NCBI RefSeq assembly: GCF_035953295.1 | Contig: NZ_CP108370.1 | Location: 5,423,001 to 5,487,000, forward strand | Direction: 5' to 3' | Length of the DNA stretch: 64,000 nucleotides | Source of the DNA: Streptomyces sp. NBC_01335 | GTDB taxonomy: Bacteria; Actinomycetota; Actinomycetes; Streptomycetales; Streptomycetaceae | Shown here: piece by piece, positions 61,325 to 64,000 of the stretch | Layout: every line of letters starts with the position of its first letter | How positions within the stretch are numbered: position 1 is the first letter of the stretch | The notes under the pieces: model-generated | Database searches by the model: none | The model's input: only the letters and a program-made list of their open reading frames with translations | Told to the model about the DNA's origin: nothing | Made by a program: the position numbers and the translations under genes

Positions 61325-62695
61325 GTGCGTGATTACCTGCTGACGCTGTGTGTCGCGGCCGCAGTGACCTATCTGCTGACCGGACCGGTGCGGAAGTTCG
61401 CCATCGCGATCGGGGCCATGCCCGCGATCCGCGCGCGCGACGTCCACCGGGAACCGACACCGCGGCTCGGTGGCATCGCCATGTTCGGCGGACTGTGCGC
61501 GGGGCTGATCGTCGCCTCGCACCTGTTCAACCTCGGCGGGGTCTTCGAACTCTCCAACGAACCGAGGGCGTTGCTCTCGGGTGCGGCGCTGATCTGGCTG
61601 ATCGGCGTCCTGGACGACAAGTTCGAGATCGACGCCCTGATCAAGCTCGGCGGCCAGATGATCGCCGCGGCCGTCATGGTCATCCAGGGCCTGACGATCC
61701 TCTGGCTGCCGATCCCCGGCGTCGGGACGGTGGCGCTCACCCCCTGGCAGGGCACCCTGCTCACGGTCGCCCTGGTCGTCATCACGATCAACGCGGTGAA
61801 CTTCGTCGACGGCCTCGACGGCCTCGCCGCCGGCATGGTCTGCATCGCCGCCGCCGCGTTCTTCCTGTACACCTACCGCCTCTGGTACGGCTACGGCATC
61901 GAGGCCGCCGCCCCCGCCACGCTCTTCGCCGCGATCCTCATGGGCATGTGCCTGGGCTTCCTGCCGCACAACATGCACCCCGCCCGGATCTTCATGGGCG
62001 ACTCCGGTTCGATGCTGATCGGTCTGGTGCTCGCCGCCGGCGCGATCTCGGTGACCGGCCAGGTCGACCCGGACGCGATGAAGCTCTTCGAGGGGAGCGA
62101 GCGGCAGGCCACCCACGCGATGCTGCCGGTCTTCATCCCGCTGCTGCTGCCGCTGACGATCATCGCGATCCCCGCCGCCGACCTCGTGCTCGCGATCGTG
62201 CGGCGCACCTGGAACGGCCAGTCGCCGTTCGCCGCCGACCGCGGCCACCTGCACCACCGGCTGCTGGAGATCGGCCACTCGCACAGCCGGTCCGTGCTGA
62301 TCATGTACTTCTGGTCGGCGCTGATCGCCTTCGGCGCCGTCGGGTACTCGGTGCACTCGGCGTCGATGTGGATCGTGCTGGTGATCGTCTTCCTCAGCGC
62401 CGTCGGGCTGGTGCTGCTCCTGCTGCCGCGCTTCACGCCGCGCGCGCCGCGCTGGGCGAACTCCCTGGTGCCGCCCCGCTATCGGCGCCGGCGGCGGGTC
62501 GTCCTGCCCGAGGGGCCCCACGAGGAGTTGCCCGACGAGGGAGCGGCCGCTCCGGAAGTCCACGGCTCGCACCTCGCGGACGAGGACTCCGAGGGCGTAC
62601 GGGTCGCGGTGGGCGTCTCCGGCGTCAACGGAGCGACCGCGATCGGCACTCGTTCGCGGTTCTCCGATCGACGCAAAGCCGATTCCTCGCGTTGA
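61325..62695 (+). CDS. Polyprenyl-phosphate sugar-1-phosphate transferase (MraY/WecA family)
   Basis: A 456-aa polytopic protein with about eleven helices that transfers a sugar-1-phosphate (WecA-type GlcNAc likely) from UDP-sugar to a polyprenyl phosphate. Catalytic Asp motifs: VLDDKFEID, NAVNFVDGLDGLAAG and FMGDSGSMLIG; HLHHRLLEIGHS matches the WecA HIHH motif. The C-terminal 90 residues are soluble and charged. GTG start. It precedes the atp operon and supplies a lipid carrier for envelope glycans, matching the nearby LCP ligase. Confidence 0.93.
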   Translation: MRDYLLTLCVAAAVTYLLTGPVRKFAIAIGAMPAIRARDVHREPTPRLGGIAMFGGLCAGLIVASHLFNLGGVFELSNEPRALLSGAALIWLIGVLDDKFEIDALIKLGGQMIAAAVMVIQGLTILWLPIPGVGTVALTPWQGTLLTVALVVITINAVNFVDGLDGLAAGMVCIAAAAFFLYTYRLWYGYGIEAAAPATLFAAILMGMCLGFLPHNMHPARIFMGDSGSMLIGLVLAAGAISVTGQVDPDAMKLFEGSERQATHAMLPVFIPLLLPLTIIAIPAADLVLAIVRRTWNGQSPFAADRGHLHHRLLEIGHSHSRSVLIMYFWSALIAFGAVGYSVHSASMWIVLVIVFLSAVGLVLLLLPRFTPRAPRWANSLVPPRYRRRRRVVLPEGPHEELPDEGAAAPEVHGSHLADEDSEGVRVAVGVSGVNGATAIGTRSRFSDRRKADSSR

Positions 62696-62766
62696 CCTTT
62701 CGGACGCGGTAGCCGTTACCAGACAAGTCGTCAGGTTGTCGCGCGCCACGCAGGCAACTAGTCCTC

Positions 62767-62788
62767 ACGTGTGACAGTTGGCACACGT
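62767..62788. promoter_or_regulatory. Dyad upstream of the atp operon
   Basis: ACGTGTG-N8-CACACGT, 7-bp perfect arms. A second small dyad, GAGGT-N4-ACCTC, lies at 62791-62804. Both are close to the presumed atpI promoter; function unknown. Confidence 0.45.
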
Positions 62789-62814
62789 TTGAGGTAAAGA
62801 CCTCATCAAATAGT

Positions 62815-62832
62815 TTGTGATACCGTTCACGA
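62815..62832 (+). promoter_or_regulatory. Rex operator (ROP) upstream of atpI
   Basis: TTGTGA-N6-TCACGA matches the Rex operator TTGTGAA-N4-TTCACAA in 11 of 12 arm positions. Rex represses respiratory genes at high NAD+/NADH; repression of the atp operon by Rex is described in Streptomyces avermitilis. It lies about 130 bp upstream of the atpI start. Confidence 0.75.
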
Positions 62833-62958
62833 GACCCGGTGACAGAGCCGAAGGACCCGAGTACGTCGGTCCATTGGCCTCAGGCATCGACTCGGACCGG
62901 GCCTACGCTCGTCCATGACGACACCATTTGCCCACCCCAAGCAAGCGGAGCTGCCGCC

Positions 62959-63396
62959 ATGCCGACCAACGACGCCCGGATCCTCCTCCACACCGCCCTG
63001 CCCACCGCTGCCGCCGGCGTGATCGCCGTAGCCGTGAGTGCGGGCGTGGCGGGCGGCAAGGGAGCCCTCGGCGCGCTCGTCGGGGCGGTGGTCTCGCTCT
63101 TCTTCATGGGGCTCGGACTCGTCGTCCTGCAGCGGACCGCCCGGTCGCTCCCGCATCTGTTCCAGATGATGGGGCTGATGCTGTACACCGCTCAGCTCCT
63201 GCTGATGGTGATCTTCGTAGCCCTGTTCAAGGACACGACCGCGTTCAACCCGAAGGCGTTCGCGATCTCGCTGGTCGTGCTCACCCTCGTATGGATCGGT
63301 GCCCAGGCGCGTGCGTACATGAAGGCCAAGATCCTCTACGTCGAACCCGAGTCCAGCAAGGCCGAAAAGCCCGAAAAGACCGGCTCCCCGACGTGA
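62959..63396 (+). CDS. atpI: ATP synthase protein I
   Basis: A 145-aa membrane protein with four helices (about 10-30, 36-56, 72-94, 100-118), first gene of the F1Fo operon, thought to assist c-ring or Fo assembly. Family pattern: small, hydrophobic, conserved helix 2 GALGALVGAVVSLFFMGLG. ATG with GCGGAG upstream; an upstream in-frame GTG (62839) would add 40 residues at the Rex operator and is unlikely. C-terminus is charged (ESSKAEKPEKTG). Confidence 0.92.
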   Translation: MPTNDARILLHTALPTAAAGVIAVAVSAGVAGGKGALGALVGAVVSLFFMGLGLVVLQRTARSLPHLFQMMGLMLYTAQLLLMVIFVALFKDTTAFNPKAFAISLVVLTLVWIGAQARAYMKAKILYVEPESSKAEKPEKTGSPT

Positions 63397-63469
63397 AGGG
63401 TAGGGGCGGAATAAATGCCCGATCCGGACCCTGCTATCGTCCGGTTCCAACTGCGGCACTGCGGGCGCG

Positions 63470-63512
63470 GGCATGTGAGCTGACGCCTGCCCGATCGCGA
63501 GGCTCACATGCC
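63470..63512 (+). other. Stem-loop in atpI-atpB intergenic region
   Basis: Perfect 11-bp arms GGCATGTGAGC and GCTCACATGCC, separated by 21 nt, within the 226-bp gap between atpI and atpB. May stabilise or attenuate the polycistronic mRNA. Confidence 0.6.
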
Positions 63513-63622
63513 TGACTGCCGCTCTCACATCCGAAACACCAGTCCAGTGCCGAACCGCGGCTGCACGCCGCGCCGACACAACGAGGTTGCCGTACCTATG
63601 CGCCACGCTGAAGGAGCCCGCG

Positions 63623-64000
63623 GTGAGTGCTGACCCGACACAGGTGCTCGCCTTCGAGACCGATTGCCACATCTTTGACGGTTGTGGTTTCCCGGCACCC
63701 GGCCTGCACTCGTTCCTGTTCGAGCCCCTCTGGGGCGACGCGGACAGCAACCTGTACTTCAACAAGCCGATGCTGCTGGCCCTGCTGGGCTCGGTCATCA
63801 TCGTCGGTTTCTTCTGGGCCGCGTTCGCCAAGCCCAAGATCGTCCCCGGCAAGCTGCAGTCCGTCGCCGAGATGGGTTACGACTTCATCCGCCGCGGTGT
63901 CGTGCACGAGACCATCGGCAAGCGCGAGGGCGAGAAGTACGTCCCGCTCGTCGTCTCCCTGTTCTTCTTCGTGTGGATGATGAACCTCTGGTCGATCATC
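63623..64000 (+). CDS. atpB: ATP synthase subunit a (partial, cut by window end)
   Basis: The first 126 residues of the Fo proton-channel subunit. The N-terminal HIFDGCGFPAPGLHSFLFEPLW and first helices (PMLLALLGSVIIVGFFWAAF, YVPLVVSLFFFVWMMNLWSII) match actinobacterial subunit a. The conserved Arg of the proton channel lies beyond the window. GTG start with GAAGGAG upstream. Confidence 0.95.
   Translation, partial: MSADPTQVLAFETDCHIFDGCGFPAPGLHSFLFEPLWGDADSNLYFNKPMLLALLGSVIIVGFFWAAFAKPKIVPGKLQSVAEMGYDFIRRGVVHETIGKREGEKYVPLVVSLFFFVWMMNLWSII

Overview
The window is a very GC-rich chromosomal segment from a Streptomyces (or very close relative). Support for this: strong GC bias at third codon positions, many GTG/TTG starts, a four-gene conservon (cvnABCD), an AfsA/butyrolactone-receptor pair, an ArgS-derived NrtL protein, and the gene order nrtL-lysA-hom-thrC-thrB-rho-LCP-rpmE-prfA-prmC-sua5-PTP-glyA-MraY family-atpI-atpB that I recall from Streptomyces core chromosomes. 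I see no prophage, CRISPR array, integrase or intact insertion sequence. One MITE-like element is present.

Layout. 1-7.6 kb: a CBS-like protein, a cold-shock protein, lon with an HspR-type operator, a secreted NodB deacetylase, a GH25 muramidase, a MarR regulator and a PP2C-like phosphatase. 7.9-13.9 kb: the conservon followed by a styrene/indole monooxygenase-type flavoprotein, closed by a good terminator. 14-17 kb: two small membrane proteins and a divergent XRE regulator/SDR pair sharing a 27-bp operator-like dyad. 17-26.9 kb: an NlpC/P60 hydrolase, a pseudokinase fused to a PQQ-type propeller, an AurF-like diiron oxygenase, an ADP-ribosylglycohydrolase, membrane proteins and an amidase. 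26.9-29.7 kb: a class B PBP and its SEDS (FtsW/RodA) partner. 29.9-37.8 kb: an SH3b secreted protein, a zinc-ribbon protein, a HEAT-repeat protein, a divergent NHEJ pair (LigD-type polymerase domain and Ku) and a 623-aa membrane protein.

38-44.2 kb is the most accessory-looking part. It holds a methyltransferase, a serine hydroxymethyltransferase (SHMT) preceded by what looks like a ZTP (pfl) riboswitch, a cytochrome P450, an AfsA-type synthase and a divergent TetR-type gamma-butyrolactone receptor, with a convincing autoregulatory element between the last two. The P450/AfsA/receptor trio suggests a dedicated, possibly oxidised, butenolide signalling system.

44.2-64 kb is housekeeping: tRNA-Arg(CCG), a stand-alone receiver, NrtL, aspartate-family amino acid biosynthesis (lysA, hom, thrC, thrB), rho, LytR-CpsA-Psr, L31, RF1 and its methylase PrmC, Sua5, a PTP-like protein whose catalytic Cys is replaced by Ser, a second SHMT-like protein with altered active-site tyrosines, a polyprenyl-phosphate sugar-phosphate transferase, and the start of the ATP synthase operon (atpI, atpB cut by the window end). 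A Rex-type operator lies upstream of atpI. A 175-bp MITE-like inverted repeat sits between rpmE and prfA.
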